Assembly: GCA_043228905.1 (NCBI GenBank) | Contig: JBHGNT010000016.1 | Location: 8,060,001 to 8,124,000 of the forward strand | DNA: 64,000 bases | Reading direction: 5' to 3' | Source of the DNA: Azolla caroliniana | Lineage: Eukaryota > Polypodiophyta | Shown here: piece by piece, positions 1 to 11,570 of the stretch | Layout of the letters: each line of letters opens with the position of its first letter | Numbering within the stretch: position 1 is the first letter of the stretch | Notes under the pieces: model-generated | Told to the model about the DNA's origin: nothing | Database searches by the model: none | Seen by the model: the letters and a program-made list of their open reading frames with translations, nothing else | Made by a program: the position numbers and the translations under genes

Positions 1-1061
1 GAGACCTCGTTTTGTACGAAGAAATTTTGGTCGATCTCGACATCCCCAATCTTCACCGTCACATCCGGACAAGCCGCAAATAGATCTTCCATTGCTTTAG
101 TGGCTGCCCGGATCTTCCATCCATGGTTAGTGTTTATAGGCCACTTCCCCTTCCGGTAGAACTCCTTAGACATCAAATTGATCTCCGATCCATGATCAAT
201 CAATGCTAGCACGGGCTCTTTGATGTTGTCGATTTGGACCGGAGTTTCCGTAGTTGCATGTGCCCAGTGTGGCCTTGTGTAGTGGGAGTTCGGAATTTCG
301 TCCTCCGCTTCGGTGTCATTCATTAAAACCGTGTTTGCATTTACCCTTGGAGCGTTCTCCTCCTTACTTTGTCTTATTCTCTTCATGAGATCCACAAGAA
401 GATCATGGAACTCCTTCTTCGCTATTCCGAGTAATTCCCGAAGCGAAAATTCCACCTGACTATCAAGGATTCTCTCTTCGAACACCTTCTTTAGGTCCGT
501 CTGTTGTTCGATGTCCGAAGCGAGTTTGAATGCCAGAATTGTTTTTCCTTTCCCCTTCCCTTCGGAGTTCCAGCTCTCCGATGTCTTTGATGGTCCGGCT
601 GCATCATCCGTGCACCGTTGTTTTTCATCCACATACACTTCATGCAATTGACATAACGCATGTACGCTATTCTTATCTACGGGGCACTCCCATCCCGTAG
701 CTTCCTGGATACATTCCACGGCGCTTCGAATTTCATCATGGTCGGCTTTCTTCGAAATTTCTAGCACTTCCGGCCAAAAAGACGCCTTTGCTCCAGATGA
801 CTCCTCAACACGTATTCCTGCGGTTGTCGCATAATTGCTATTCGCCGCTATTTCCTCCTTGAGGACCTTCTTCATGCTGCCTTTCCGGAAGTTCGGTTGG
901 AGTGGCTTCCGAGAGTCCATCGAATGGATCCGATTTCCCTCGTAGTAGATAAGATCTTGTCGTAACGCCTCCTTGTGCTCGTCGCAATCCTTCTGATTAT
1001 GTTCAGTGCTATCGCACCATATGCATTGACGGTCCATATGCTTGAAGCTTGTGGGATGGTC
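1..1061 (-). CDS. Ty3-like element: gag zinc knuckle plus aspartic protease, partial (gypsy E)
   Basis: An open minus-strand frame runs from the edge of the solo LTR at 1,062 to the window start, where it is cut off. Its first part has a CCHC zinc knuckle (CIWCDSTEHNQKDC, near 1,000-1,025), the RNA-binding end of a Gag protein. About 260 residues later comes a retropepsin-like active site, LALIDHGSEINLMS (near 205-240), where the usual D-S/T-G reads D-H-G. It continues the gag frame at 1,807-2,723: removing the solo LTR and one TSD joins the two in frame. Reverse transcriptase and integrase should lie to the left of the window. The protein would build retrotransposon particles and process them. 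This Gag type is unlike the chromovirus Gag elsewhere in the window, and the clade is not resolved. Confidence 0.75.
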
Positions 1062-1806
1062 TGTTGTTCACAGTGCTCGGCCACAACCGAGGAATAGGAT
1101 CAACTCACAGAAAATAGGAAATACAAAATGCACGAAAACAATAGAGAGAAGGGTACACTAGATGTTTTACGTGGAAAACCCTAAATGGGAAAAACCACGG
1201 GAGTGCAAGACTCCAACTATCACTATACGTGGGGAATGTACAATGGCGAGCTGCAAGGCGACGACCTTGAGCTCGCTGTCCTCGCCACAGGCGGCGGTAT
1301 TACACAGAGGCGTCGACCTCTTCCTTCCTCTTTCTCTCTCACTCTCTCTCGGCTGCTCTCACTTCGCTTCCTCTCAGTGGAAAACAGAAAATGAGCAACA
1401 GCCTTATAAAACTGTTTGCCCTAAGTCATATTTATACACATACGACTTTCGGGCTATTTACAAATATAGTCTCCGCATCCGGATCTCTCTCCGGGTACTT
1501 CGTCATCCGGCTCCGTAACCGGGGTCTTCATCATCCGGCTCCGTAGCCGGGTCTTCATCATCCGGCTCCGTAGCCGGGGTCTTCATCATCCGGCTCCGTA
1601 GCCGGGTCTTCGTCATCCGGCTCCGTAGCCGGGGTCTTCATCATCCGGCTCCGTAACCGGGTCTTCGTCATCCGGCTCCGTAGCCGGGGTCTTCATTATC
1701 CTGCTCCATAACCGGGTACTCTTCATCCTCCGGTTCCGTAACCGCAACCAGGCCTGCCGTCATTCATCTCCGGACATCCCATCCGGAGGGACCGAAAATC
1801 CCAACA
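1062..1806 (-). mobile_element. Solo LTR, copia type, with 5-bp TSD
   Basis: A 745-bp unit beginning TG and ending CA, flanked by the direct repeat tggtc (1,057-1,061 and 1,807-1,811). It resembles the 5' LTR at 5,580-6,180: both carry the block gtggaaaaccct...gggaaaaaccacgg, a polypyrimidine stretch, CCGG-rich repeats in U3, and an end with tcccaaca. No coding region accompanies it, so it is a solo LTR left by LTR-LTR recombination. It interrupts the gag frame of gypsy E. Sense orientation is minus. Confidence 0.88.
1497..1745. repeat. Minisatellite inside LTR U3, about 28-bp unit
   Basis: About nine tandem copies of a unit close to tccggctccgtagccgggg + tcttcatca, with small changes in the gtaaccgg/gtagccgg part and in the number of Gs. 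The two related LTR pieces (3,304-3,520 and 6,040-6,150) carry looser arrays of the same CCGG-and-cct type, so the array has expanded separately in each copy. Confidence 0.85.
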
Positions 1807-2723
1807 TGGTCAACCGACTTCTTTACCATCGCGATTTTCAGATTCTCCATTTCTTTCAGCAACTGCTCCACTGTGGTTGCATCGATTCCCTTCTCGGTCG
1901 TAGTCTCCCGAGCCCTCGGTTGATGGTATTCCAATCCGGATCTTGGTTTCGGAATTGGTTCTGAAACCCAGTTTTCTTCGCTAGCAAGCCATTGCCCCCT
2001 CTTTGTGTATCGCGCGACGATATCCCGCACGCTTTCCCATGTTTCGGTGAGGCCACTCTCAGTGGTCGTGTCCTCCAAAAGCACTCCAAGATATTTCCGG
2101 TCCCGGATGTCCATGGCTCGTAGGAACATGATCACTTTGTCTGGTGCGAGGATAGCTTGGTCTCTCGCAGACAACCTCCCAAACCGACTTTCAAATGATG
2201 AAAACACATCGAGGACCTTCATCCCCTTATCCGGTGTTTCCACCCAATCTTTGAATCCCCTCCTCATTACCTTGGAGGAGTCCTCGATGGCGAATGTGGT
2301 CTTTAGTGCCTCTTCAAACGCCTCCCACGTTAGATTTTGCTGTCGTATCCCGTGGATACTCCCTTGAAGCCCGTCGGTCGCCACCCGGTTGAAGGATGTC
2401 ACTTCCAATCCATCCGAAATCCCGCACCGTAGCATTTCCGCCTTGTAATCTCGCAAATATCGCGACATGTCTTTCCCGTTGAATTGCATGTTCCATTGCA
2501 CGAGCCACTCTACTGCCGCTGCAATCTCCGACATTGCGTGTTGTTCTTGTAGCATCCACTCAAACATCGCCATCATGTTGTTAGCCCCCGGTTGATTTTT
2601 CATCTCCTTGCCACCCGGTTTCACGTCGGGTTCACCACTTGTGTCGTGCCTTTTGGCTCCGGATCGTTGTGTGAGTCGGGTGGGAACCACTAAGGTTTTG
2701 GAGTAGGAGAAAGAAGAATACAA
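1807..2723 (-). CDS. Ty3-like gag, N-terminal part (gypsy E), interrupted by solo LTR
   Basis: A roughly 305-residue open frame entering the solo LTR at its C-terminal end; the last dozen or so codons before the apparent stop at 1,764 are LTR sequence. The start at 2,723 is only the first available one; a start at the Met near residue 40 is equally possible. The middle (SRYLRDYKAEMLRCGISD to LTETWESVRDIVARYTKRG) has the pattern of a retrotransposon Gag capsid, with a short Ser/Lys/Pro segment leading to the zinc knuckle at about 1,000-1,025. It has no internal stop. Gag forms the particle that packages element RNA. It belongs to one element with the protease-bearing frame at 1-1,061. Confidence 0.65.
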
Positions 2724-3303
2724 TATAAGGCTAGTTATGGATGGTAGAAAGAGAAGTAAGAAATAAAATGTGGGATTCCCACGTGTTTAGTGTATTTAAT
2801 CAATATTTAGATTGTAAGAAGAGAATTTTGATGATAAACTCGTGAATCCCACAAATATATTAGATTGATCAATCCTTGTAAAATAATCAACAACCCCATA
2901 CATCTTTCTCTCCTCCTTATATAAGGATGGAAGAGGCTAAGCATAGCTTCATGCTTTTTCTAAAGTGTTAATGCACACTAAATGTGCATGTGTTGCCTTT
3001 TACACTATGCTTTCATTTCCTAAATATAGTGCTCATGCTCGCTAGATGTGCACGAGTAATTTTTTATTGGTGTACATTTTTCTTATAAATAAAGTATTCA
3101 CGCATTCTAAAAATGCATGACTTACCTTTTAATAAAGGTAGGCGTAAATAAAGGTCTTATACATATTAAATCTATATTTAAAACACTTAAGATAAGTTAA
3201 TACAATGGTAAGGTTGGGGTTTGTCTACGTGGAGGTATAGGGTTTGAATCTTGCCCTATGCATGTAATAATCTTTTTTTCTATTTATAAATTTTTCTCTT
3301 CAT
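2724..3303. other. AT-rich stretch without a gene; TATA palindrome and a tRNA-like fragment
   Basis: No coding frame is supportable. The palindrome tccttatataagga (about 2,915-2,930) could be the TATA box of the gypsy E 5' LTR, which should lie here upstream of gag, but its edges cannot be fixed. At about 3,198-3,256, aatggtaaggttgg and gggtttgaatcttg resemble the A and B boxes of a tRNA gene, followed by a T run near 3,273, as in a tRNA-derived SINE. Confidence 0.4.
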
Positions 3304-3520
3304 CAGGTGAGAGACTCTCACCGGCATTCTTTATCCGGCTCTTGCCGGTTCTGCTTGATCCGGTTCTTACCGGGTCTCCTTGCTGGTTCCTCCTCCATCC
3401 GGTTCTCACCGGTTCTCCTTACCGGGTCCTCCTTACCGGTTCCTCCTTCATCCGGTTCTTACCAGTTCTCCTTACTGGTTCCTCGTCCCATCCAGAGGAA
3501 CCAAAATGCAATTTTCACGT
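3304..3520 (-). mobile_element. Truncated LTR fragment of the copia H/solo-LTR family
   Basis: A CCGG-rich array of tccggttcttaccgg/tctcctt units is followed by catccagaggaacc, matching the U3 start of the LTRs at 1,062-1,806 and 5,580-6,180. It directly abuts the integrase remnant of copia H, so it is probably the remains of that element's 3' LTR after loss of reverse transcriptase and RNase H. Its left end is cut at about 3,304. Confidence 0.6.
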
Positions 3521-5551
3521 AGTGTGCAAATTACACTACGATAACGTATGCGAGACACCCGAACAACTTCAGATGCCGGTAAGACACATCCTTACCGGTC
3601 CATACTTTCTGCGGTGAGTCTCCGTCCAAGGGTACTGAGGGTGATCTGTTTATCACATAGGTTGTCCTCTTCAGCGCCTTAGCCCAAAACGTCTTGGGTA
3701 ACTTGGCCTGTGCGAGCATGCTCGAGACTCTCTCCATTATGGTCCGGTTCATCCTTTTGGTCAACCCATTTAGTTCCGACGTCTTCGGCATGGTGAATTC
3801 GAGCCGGATTCCCTTCGACCGACAGTACTCCTCGAACTGCCCCCGGTATTCTCCTCCGTTATTTGCTCGAACCGGTTTTAGCTTTCGCTGGTTTCTCTTT
3901 CCACTCTTGCGTGGAGCTCCTTGAAGACGGATAACACTTGATCCTTCATCTTCAACAGTGAGACCCACAACTTCCGGCTATGGTCATCTATGAACATCAC
4001 GAAGTACTGCGATCCAGCATGTGACTTCGTGTCAACTTGACACACATCGGTATGCACCAGCTCCAGTGGTGCATTCTGTCTCATCGGTGGTCTTGACCGG
4101 AAGGAGGTGCAGTTTTGCTTGCTGGCCAAGCAGTTGGTGCACTTCTCAAGTTGCATGTCCTTCACCGGAATGAGGTTGTCTTCGGCAAGTCTCTTCATCC
4201 CCTTCTCACTCATGTGACACAGCCTTTTGTGCCACAGCTCACCGGTAGTGTCAGATGCTACGTTCACTTCTTCCCGGCATATCCGGGCATTATCCGAGCA
4301 TTCATCAAGTACAACATGTTGACCTTCCAGGCTCAAGCCACTATTAAGCTCCCTTTGCAGAACTTCATGACACCGTTCCGGATGCTACCTATGTAGCCTT
4401 CATCATCTAGCAGACCGGCTGATATCAGGTTCAGTCAAACCTCTGGAACGTGTCAAACATCCTTCAACAGCAACTTGCATTCGGTTGATGTCGTCAATAA
4501 CACATCTCCTATGCCGATAATTCGGCATGTCCCTTCATTCCCCATCTGGACACAGCCGTGCTCACCGGCTGTGTAGGATGAGAAGCATTTCCGGTCCGGG
4601 GTAAGGTGGAATGACGCTTCGGAATCGACAACCCACGTTGTCTCATCGATGGCAAGGTTCAACTCACTGTCCTCGGTGATAAGCATTACTTCTTCTTCAC
4701 TTGCCGCGATCCCCGTTGTTCCTTTTCGGTCCGGACCTCGCCGATCCGAACCAGTTCGGTTCGGTGACTTCTTAATATCGGTATTGTCGGTTCCCTTGTC
4801 CTTCCGGAAATGCCAATAGTTCTTCTGGAAGTGCCCCGACTTGCCACAATAGAAGCAAGTGGGCCTCCCCCTTGACTTTGACCGTGTCCCCGACTTTTTC
4901 CGGTTCTGAGGACTCCGATTCCTTTGTCTTCCGCATTCCGATTCGGTAAGGAGGGCTTTGGCGTCAGAGATCACCTCCTTGTCTTTCCGACGCGCCTCCT
5001 CATCTAGCAAGCTCAACTTGACCCTTGCTAGGCATAGTTGTTTTCCTTCCAGCCCGGTGTTGCCCAATGTGACAACTAATGTCTCCCAGCTATCCGGGAG
5101 GGAACCGAGCAAGAGTAGAGCAAGTACCTCATCGGCGAGAGGTACTTCCAACGAGGTTGCTTGTTGTATCAGCCCCTGGAAGGCATTCATGTGCTCCGCC
5201 ATACTGGAGTTGTCTTAGTACCGGAGCCTCACTAGCTCCCGAAATACCGAAACCCAATTAACGACATTCTTGTTCTGGAACATGATGCCGCTCTTCTCCC
5301 AGAGTTCATGAGCCTTGCTCTCTTCATTGAAGTTGTTGTATAGGCTCATGTCGATGAAGCACCGGATGTATGCCCTCGTCTTCATGTGCATCACCTCCCA
5401 CACCGTGGCGTCGATCTTATCCGGTCTCTTGTCCCCGAACTGAACCGACAACCAAAGATCTTTAACCACCAGCATGTCCCTCATCTTCGACTTCCACATT
5501 GAGTAGTTGGAACCGGTAAGCTTGAACATGCCGCCGAAAGATTCTTCCATT
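3521..5551 (-). pseudogene. Copia H gag-protease-integrase, broken and lacking reverse transcriptase
   Basis: Reading leftwards, Gag starts with an ATG at about 5,551, some 15 bp from the primer site, and holds a CCHC knuckle (CFYCGKSGHFQKNYWH; its last Cys is replaced by Tyr, near 4,830). The protease site reads DSEASFHLT where copia has DSGAS. The GAG-pre-integrase HKRLCHMSE motif and the integrase core follow (LVHTDVC, FIDDHSR, LNGLTKRMN; the usual catalytic NGVAER segment is altered). A TAA near 5,215, a TGA near 4,450 and two frame changes (about 4,400 and 3,950) interrupt it. It stops within integrase (LFGCLAYV, about 3,540) and joins the LTR fragment, so it cannot move on its own. Confidence 0.85.
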
Positions 5552-5564
5552 TTCTGTGTTGTTC

Positions 5565-5576
5565 GCTCTGATACCA
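5565..5576 (-). promoter_or_regulatory. Primer binding site for initiator tRNA-Met (copia H)
   Basis: On the minus strand tggtatcagagc, the 12-nt match to the 3' end of plant initiator tRNA-Met used to prime reverse transcription, 3 bp inside the LTR edge at 5,580. It fixes the orientation of copia H. Confidence 0.9.
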
Positions 5577-5579
5577 GTT

Positions 5580-6180
5580 TGAAGAGAAATGCACGGAATA
5601 TCGCTCGGCTACAACCGAGTAGTAAGTGACTTTTCAAAGAATCAAACACAAAAATGGGAAGTGGGAAGTACTCAAGAAAAATGACACATGATGTTTACGT
5701 GGAAAACCCTAGTAGGGAAAAACCACGGGAGCCCACAAACTCCGAACTATCACTATGAAGAGAAGGGGTACAATCAGAGACTCAGAGGCAACGACCTCGA
5801 GCTCTGTTTCTTCGCACAGTGGTGGTTACAACAGAGTATCACTCTGTATCTCTCTCTCTCTCTCTCTCTCTGTACAATAGTTACAACATTATGACAACAA
5901 CACACACACACACACACACACACTTCTAAAGTGATTGCCCTAAGTCATATTTATAGTTATATGAACTTAGGGCTATTTACAAAAATAGCCTCAATGGGCT
6001 TATTCAAGACATATTTACAACTTTGTCTTCTCTTTCGGTTCTCACCGGGTCCACCGATCCGGTTTCTCGATCTCCTATGGTTCTTTCCGGGTCTCCTCCG
6101 GTTTCCGGATCTCTTCCGGTTCTCACTGGGTCCTCTTTATTCATCACCGGATCCCATCCGAAGAGACTGATTTCCCAACA
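5580..6180 (-). mobile_element. 5' LTR of copia H
   Basis: A 601-bp unit, TG at 5,580 and CA at 6,180, next to the primer site. It carries the gtggaaaaccct...aaaaaccacggg block found in many plant copia LTRs, (CT)n at about 5,847-5,872, (CA)n at 5,902-5,922, and CCGG-rich U3 repeats at 6,040-6,150. The matching 3' LTR survives only as the fragment at 3,304-3,520. Confidence 0.85.
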
Positions 6181-6182
6181 AC

Positions 6183-6265
6183 TTGTAGTAGCGTAGTGGT
6201 TAAAACTTATAAGTATATGTAGAGAAGTGTGGAGTTCGAGTCTCTCTTCTTACAAATCAAGGAAT
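6183..6265 (+). repeat. tRNA-derived SINE-like sequence
   Basis: gtagcgtagtggttaaaac fits a tRNA A box and gagttcgagtctc, 45 bp on, fits a B box. It abuts the LTR end at 6,180. Spacing and sequence match the head of a plant SINE; the tail is not identifiable. Confidence 0.5.
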
Positions 6266-7030
6266 ATTTTGCTCCCCTTCCATTTTTGTGACGAAGGGAA
6301 AAAAGAGAGAGAGCATGTAATCTTATAATAGGCTCCTCTTTCCTCTATAAGAGAAGAGGGATAGGGCTTATTTGGGGGTCGCCCATTTTGTCTTCTACGG
6401 GTGTACCACTAGGGCTTCATCTCTTCTTCTTCTTGGGTTAGGGTTTGGTAGCCTCCCTTTCTCCTTATCCCTTTCTCCTTCTTCTTTTCCTTCTAGGGTT
6501 AGGGTTTGGGAACTTCTTCTTTCTACTTTTCTTCTTTTCTCCTCAACATACTAGAGGAGTTAGGATTTTCGGGTTTGAGAGTTTTGCCTCTATTATACTT
6601 CTTACTCGAGATATTTTAGGGCTTGGATTCCTTATACATCAACTTCTTCGGCATCTCGGTGGTAGTCAACTCGGTGGCCCATTGTGGAAGGGAGGTTGTA
6701 GTGGCACGAGGGCTACTCTGAATTGAGGCAACATAGCCGTTGGAAGTAGTCGAGCTCGGAGCCCACTAGACTCACCTTCGTTAGATTATTTTAGCCTTTG
6801 ATAATTTCATAACCGATCATTGTAAAAACCACCGAAATCATGGTGTCAAGCCTAGCAAATCTAAAGAAAATAAAAACCGGTTTTGATTCATAGCTGTTTT
6901 TATTAATCATGAAACCAATTCTATGTAAGAAAAACCCATTGAAATCGTGGTATTAAGCCTAATTGGTTTTTAAGGCCTATTTTATATCTAAACTTATGTA
7001 TATTTTCCCCATGTCATTGACATCATAATC
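6266..7030. other. Unassigned repeat-like sequence, no supportable gene
   Basis: Pyrimidine-rich DNA with two similar blocks (ggttagggtttgg at about 6,436 and 6,498) and a possible TATA at about 6,343 (ctctataagaga). The layout is that of the leader of an unidentified LTR element on the plus strand. Between 6,780 and 7,030 there are two similar blocks (aaccaccgaaatcatggtgt and aacccattgaaatcgtggta). Confidence 0.3.
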
Positions 7031-7034
7031 TCCC

Positions 7035-8420
7035 ACTATCCTCACTTCTTTTGTCTCCCCGATCCAGGGCCCCGACGGTCCCATTTGAGCGACACACGCA
7101 CACAAAACTTAGCAACACCGTGAGCTATGACTTGATCGTCTTTTTCAATGAAGCTCTCTTCATTATTGAACTGCACTTGCATGCCTTGTTCTACTATCTG
7201 GCTGACCGAGATCAGATTTTTCATGATGGTTGGGACATGCAACATGTTTTTGAGGTAGGTTTGTTTGCCATCGCTCCCGAATGGGACATTTCTGACATGC
7301 CAAATCGGGTGAGTTGTGTCATCTCCGGTTTCAACATAGCTGGGTCAATCAGGCTTTCGTAATTCTCAGAACCAACCTTCATGAGATGTCATATGATTGG
7401 ATGCTCCCGAGTCAACAAACCATATACTGTCAGAAGAAGAGGTGTTGGTCGGACCCTGTGCTGACATTGAGTGAGCTTTATGCCTAATTACGAACATTCC
7501 ACCAGGGCCATCATAGTCGAAATTCATGGCGTAGTTTGTGAGTTGTCGGCTAGTCCAAGTTGATTCTCATTTCTTCTTTCAGCACTCCTCTTTGTAGTGG
7601 CTGAGTTTTCCACAGTACCCGCATTCAATCGGGTTGTTGTGATGGCTCGGTCCGATAGGATGGCTCCTCCTACCGGTTCCCTAGGATTGTTCATGTTGTC
7701 TTGCCATTAGTGGGGGTTGTGTTCTTGGGTCGGTTTACCCTATCGCCCTCGGCCAAATCTAACTCTATTTCCTCGATCGAATCCTCTTGTATCATCTGAC
7801 TGGGAGTAGAGCATCTGTCCATCGAGTGCATTGCTCCTTTGTCGGGCATGATTTTCTTCCACCAATAGTATCGACTGAAGGTCGAAAAAGGAAAGTGGAT
7901 TCTCCCTTGCGGAATGGCTGATCTAATCATGTCGAATCGCGGTGCTAAGCCGCCAAGGAATATTTTCACCATTCCTTCATCGTTGATGATGTTGTTGATT
8001 GACCCGAGGGCATCACATAGTTCCTTGATCTTCAAGGTATAGCTGGTGATTCACATGTTCATTTGTTGCATATTGTTTAACTCCTGTTGGAGTTGGAGCT
8101 TTTGTGCAGCTGTGTTGGCTGTGAAAATCTTCTTGAGATTGCCCCAAGCTTCTTTCGGCTTTTTTGACTCTCGAATATAGCCGAGCATGTGATCATGAAT
8201 GCATGATACAAGGCAATACAACACACGATTTGTGGCCTACTCCCATGCTGGGTAGTCGGCGTGTGTTGGGTTGGGTTAGTTTTCGTGAGCTCCTTCGATG
8301 TAGCTCCAATAACCTTGTCCGACAAAATATTGATGCATCTTGTACTCCCAATATGCGAAGTTTGTCCTATCAAGCTTCTATGTAGGAAGAGCGCTTCCCA
8401 TCTGAGTGTTCATGATGTTG
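7035..8420 (-). pseudogene. Copia F gag-protease remnant
   Basis: A decayed relative of copia B and C. From about 8,415 leftwards: a Gag start, then WEYKMHQYFVGQGY, then HDHMLGYIRESKKAEEAWGNL, then LKIKELCDALGSINNI (intact frame 8,035-7,691). Gag-linker remains follow, and finally the segment after the protease (HVPTIMKNLISVSQIVEQGMQV, 7,245-7,100). Stops and frame changes are many. The element is cut at about 7,035, so integrase and reverse transcriptase are absent. Confidence 0.8.
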
Positions 8421-8517
8421 ATTTCTTCTTTGTTGCTAACTAATAGATGTTGATCGTCGTTGTGTAGCACACCACAATTGAGTGATCTCGATCAGATAAC
8501 CACACTCTCTAATACCA

Positions 8518-8689
8518 TGTCAAGAATGAGAGACATAGGTGGTGTTGTGCAACGGAATCGAGTTGTGTGTGTGTGTATGTAAGATGCGTGCAGAGAGAGA
8601 GAAAGAAAGAAAGAAATATTAACGGAAGCGAGTTGTGTGTGGCCCATGAGACAAATGGTTTACAACAAAAAATGGGATATTTACCAATT

Positions 8690-8726
<37 letters not shown>

Positions 8727-8907
8727 GAACAAGAAGCTATATTGATAAGAAGATAAAATACATCCAACAGTAACTAAGTTACAAAAGGTTGGTTTAAATA
8801 CCAACTAATCTAGGGCAACTGCCCTTTCTACTATTTACAAAACTAGCCAAGTATGTCCATTGGCTAGTGTGAAAGTCATTTGAGGAAGTTGAGTTTTATT
8901 CTCAACA
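8518..8907 (-). mobile_element. 5' LTR of copia F, with adjoining primer site
   Basis: A 390-bp LTR, TG at 8,518 and CA at 8,907. The inverse of the tRNA-Met primer site (ctctaatacca, 8,507-8,517) touches its edge. It ends gagttttattctcaaca, matching the family end gagcttgattctcaaca of copia B and C LTRs, and carries (GA)n at about 8,693-8,722. Confidence 0.82.
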
Positions 8908-11333
8908 CCTACTTTGGGGAAGTCCTCTGATTCATAGACAATCGTACTTTCATAATAAAAGCATGATATTGTACCATGTCGCCACACAACCAGATTCTTC
9001 CCATGAATGGAGAGTCATGGTTGATCTTGTGCCTTCCAAAGGTATTTCTTCCTGTTAGGTGCCCTCATGGTAGGCACATTGAATTCTTCATCAAGTGACA
9101 AATTCAAGCTTCTTGAATTGATGGATCATGGTTCCACTGTATTAGAGATTTCGCAATTGTCATTTTCTTTGAGTACCTTAGCGTTGGCTTTCTCATGTTA
9201 GAATAAGATTGTGATGATGTTCCTTGAAGTATTATGGTCAAGGATCTACAACTCATTGAGGTCACTCATCAAGCTTGAAGTGGGGTTGTTGGCATGATCA
9301 AGCAATGTTTGGGAAAATCTAATGCTAGCATTAATGTTGTACTCAATCACCATGGGTATGGCTAATTTCCAGTTGCACCATGCCCATTAATCCAAACACG
9401 ATATTGGGATTACTTAAGTTCCTTATGAACTAGTTGGGATAGACAAGGATGCAATGCATGATGCAAAAAACATTTTGACTTCAAAAGATTTGGCTTTCTC
9501 CTGAAATAATTCTTATGTGGGGTCACATCATGGACACCCTCAGTTGTGCACCCATTGATGAGATACGAGACTATGACAATTGCCCTTGCCAAGTAGATCT
9601 TTGAAAATGTTCTTCCCTTGCAACATGGTGTCGTGTAGCTGATACTTCCTGACCACCATTGGACCGAGAGGATTGTATCTTGTGATTCATCTTGTTTTCA
9701 ATGCAACTTTTTAACTTGAGAAAGTGAGAAAAGAACTCCTTCACTTCATTGGGCATATCTAGGTGTTTGTACCCATTTATTGTCTCATTTTGAGCCATGC
9801 CCCATATGTCTGATTAAATAACGCTTGGGAGGTTGTTACTCACATTCCCCTTGAGCAGGAATGGATGCCTATGATGGCATGCCTCACATACTTTATTGGG
9901 ATTTTCCGAAGTAAATCTTGGCAATTCATGCACAACTCCTTTCGTATGCATCAGACAAGTTTATTGAGTTTTACATGGCCAACCCTCTTGTGCCACAACA
10001 TGATGTCAAACTCAGTTTTGAGTCCCTTTGCGTTCATTATTGTGTTCATTTCGATCGTGTCGAGGATAAACATGCGACCATTTCTACTTGCATAAGAAAT
10101 AAGATGGTCCTTATCCTTGATGAAGTAACATTCCTAGTTTGGCCAACAAAGACTAAATTCTTTGTGATAGTCAACACATACAATATGTCCTTGATGTAGC
10201 CCTTGTTGTTGTGATGGTTGAAGGCCACATCTCAAATCTAGTCAATTGTGTGTGTGGAGTCATCACTGGTCTTCTCCCTTTGTTATCTCAGCCATCATAG
10301 TATAGTTCCTTTACTTCCAAGGAGAGGCAACTAAGTCATTTTTCTTCTTTTGGCACTCATCTTGGAACTAGCCAAGATTTCCACAGTACTAGAACTTAGT
10401 TTATTGATTTTCCCAGGTTGATGTAGACTGGTGGGAGTTCCCCCTTCTACTAGAATTCTCTCAATTGGTTCCATCTTCTTGATGTCGGGAACTAAACTAT
10501 TGTGGACATCATCCACCTCTTCCATGGCCATTCCTCCCATTTCCATGAACATGACCTCAACCAAGATATTCTAGTGTATATAGTGTCTGCTTATAAGATG
10601 TTGCCCTTTTCAACTGTTATGGTTCATTATGTCCATCAACATGGATTGCAAGTTGAAAAAGTTTGGGAGTTCTCCGTTGTTGTTATGGCAATCTAAAACA
10701 CACCATACTTATGTTTGAGGCTGTCGAGGCCGATATGCACCACATCTTTGTCATTTACTACAACATTGATGGAGTTGAGTGCATCGTAGAAGTCTTTGGT
10801 CTTGAGGGTATTGTCCATCAAAGACATATCCCTTTGCTAAATATTGTTCAACTACTATTGAAGTTCATGTTTTTGGGTTGTAGTTGAATTGGGGAAAATC
10901 TTCATCAAGTTTTCCGACAGTTCCTTTGGGGCCTTTACATCTCAGATATAGCTTACTATGCGATCAAACACACATGTTTCTAAGCAGTGCATTACTCGGT
11001 TTGTGCCTTGCTACCATGTGGGTAGTTAGGGTTTATGAGATTGGGGGCTATTTCTTGATCTCCCTCGTTATAACTCCAATAACCCTTCCCAACTAGGTAT
11101 TGGCGCATCTTGTACTCCCAAGATGCGTAGTTTTGCCTATCCAACTTCTCCGTAGGAAGTGCACTACCTATCTATGCATTAATCTTTCTAATTTAGCTCG
11201 ATTTGTATGCTCCTCCTGATGTACACCTCTTGTCATGAAACAACACTACAACAACAATAACGTCTCCAACAACTCACACAACCTCAATGGTAGAGCTTGG
11301 TGAAGGATTTCCAACCCTCATGCTTTGATACCA
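8908..11333 (-). pseudogene. Heavily decayed copia element (copia G)
   Basis: Scattered minus-strand matches to the copia B/C protein in the right order. Gag remains lie at about 11,170-10,660; HVPTIxKNL-like remains (VLTITKNLVFVGQ) at about 10,228-10,046; integrase remains (MARAIVIVSYLINGCTTEG, then THPHKNYF-like) at about 9,592-9,430. Frames are broken throughout. The inverse primer site gctttgatacca lies at 11,322-11,333. This is the oldest copia copy in the window. Confidence 0.6.
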
Positions 11334-11570
11334 TGTAAAGAATGCTAACTCTCGTAGAGTCCAATGTTACTCCCCTTTGGAGGAACACACTCTTACTTAC
11401 TACTCCCAAGTAACTAGACCAAGGTATTGTGGTAGGTAGGGAGGGAAAGAGTTTTGGGTCGTCCCGTTGACTGTGCACTCATCCGATACGGGAGTTGGGG
11501 TAATTTTACTTCGGGGAATCTGAGATATCTCACTTTGAGGATATCCAACTCATCTGCTCTGCTCAACACT
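11334..11570 (-). mobile_element. Probable 5' LTR of copia G
   Basis: Begins tgtaaagaatgc directly after the primer site, like the copia B LTR (tgtaaagaatc). A ctcaaca end is present near 11,569, but the usual gagctt-ctcaaca ending is degraded, so the right edge is uncertain. Confidence 0.45.

Noticed and set aside
1497-1745. CRISPR array
   Set aside because: Units are contiguous without unique spacers and lie in an LTR of a plant retrotransposon.
6430-6515. Telomere-type repeats (ttagggtttgg)
   Set aside because: Only two isolated matches in pyrimidine-rich sequence, no tandem array.
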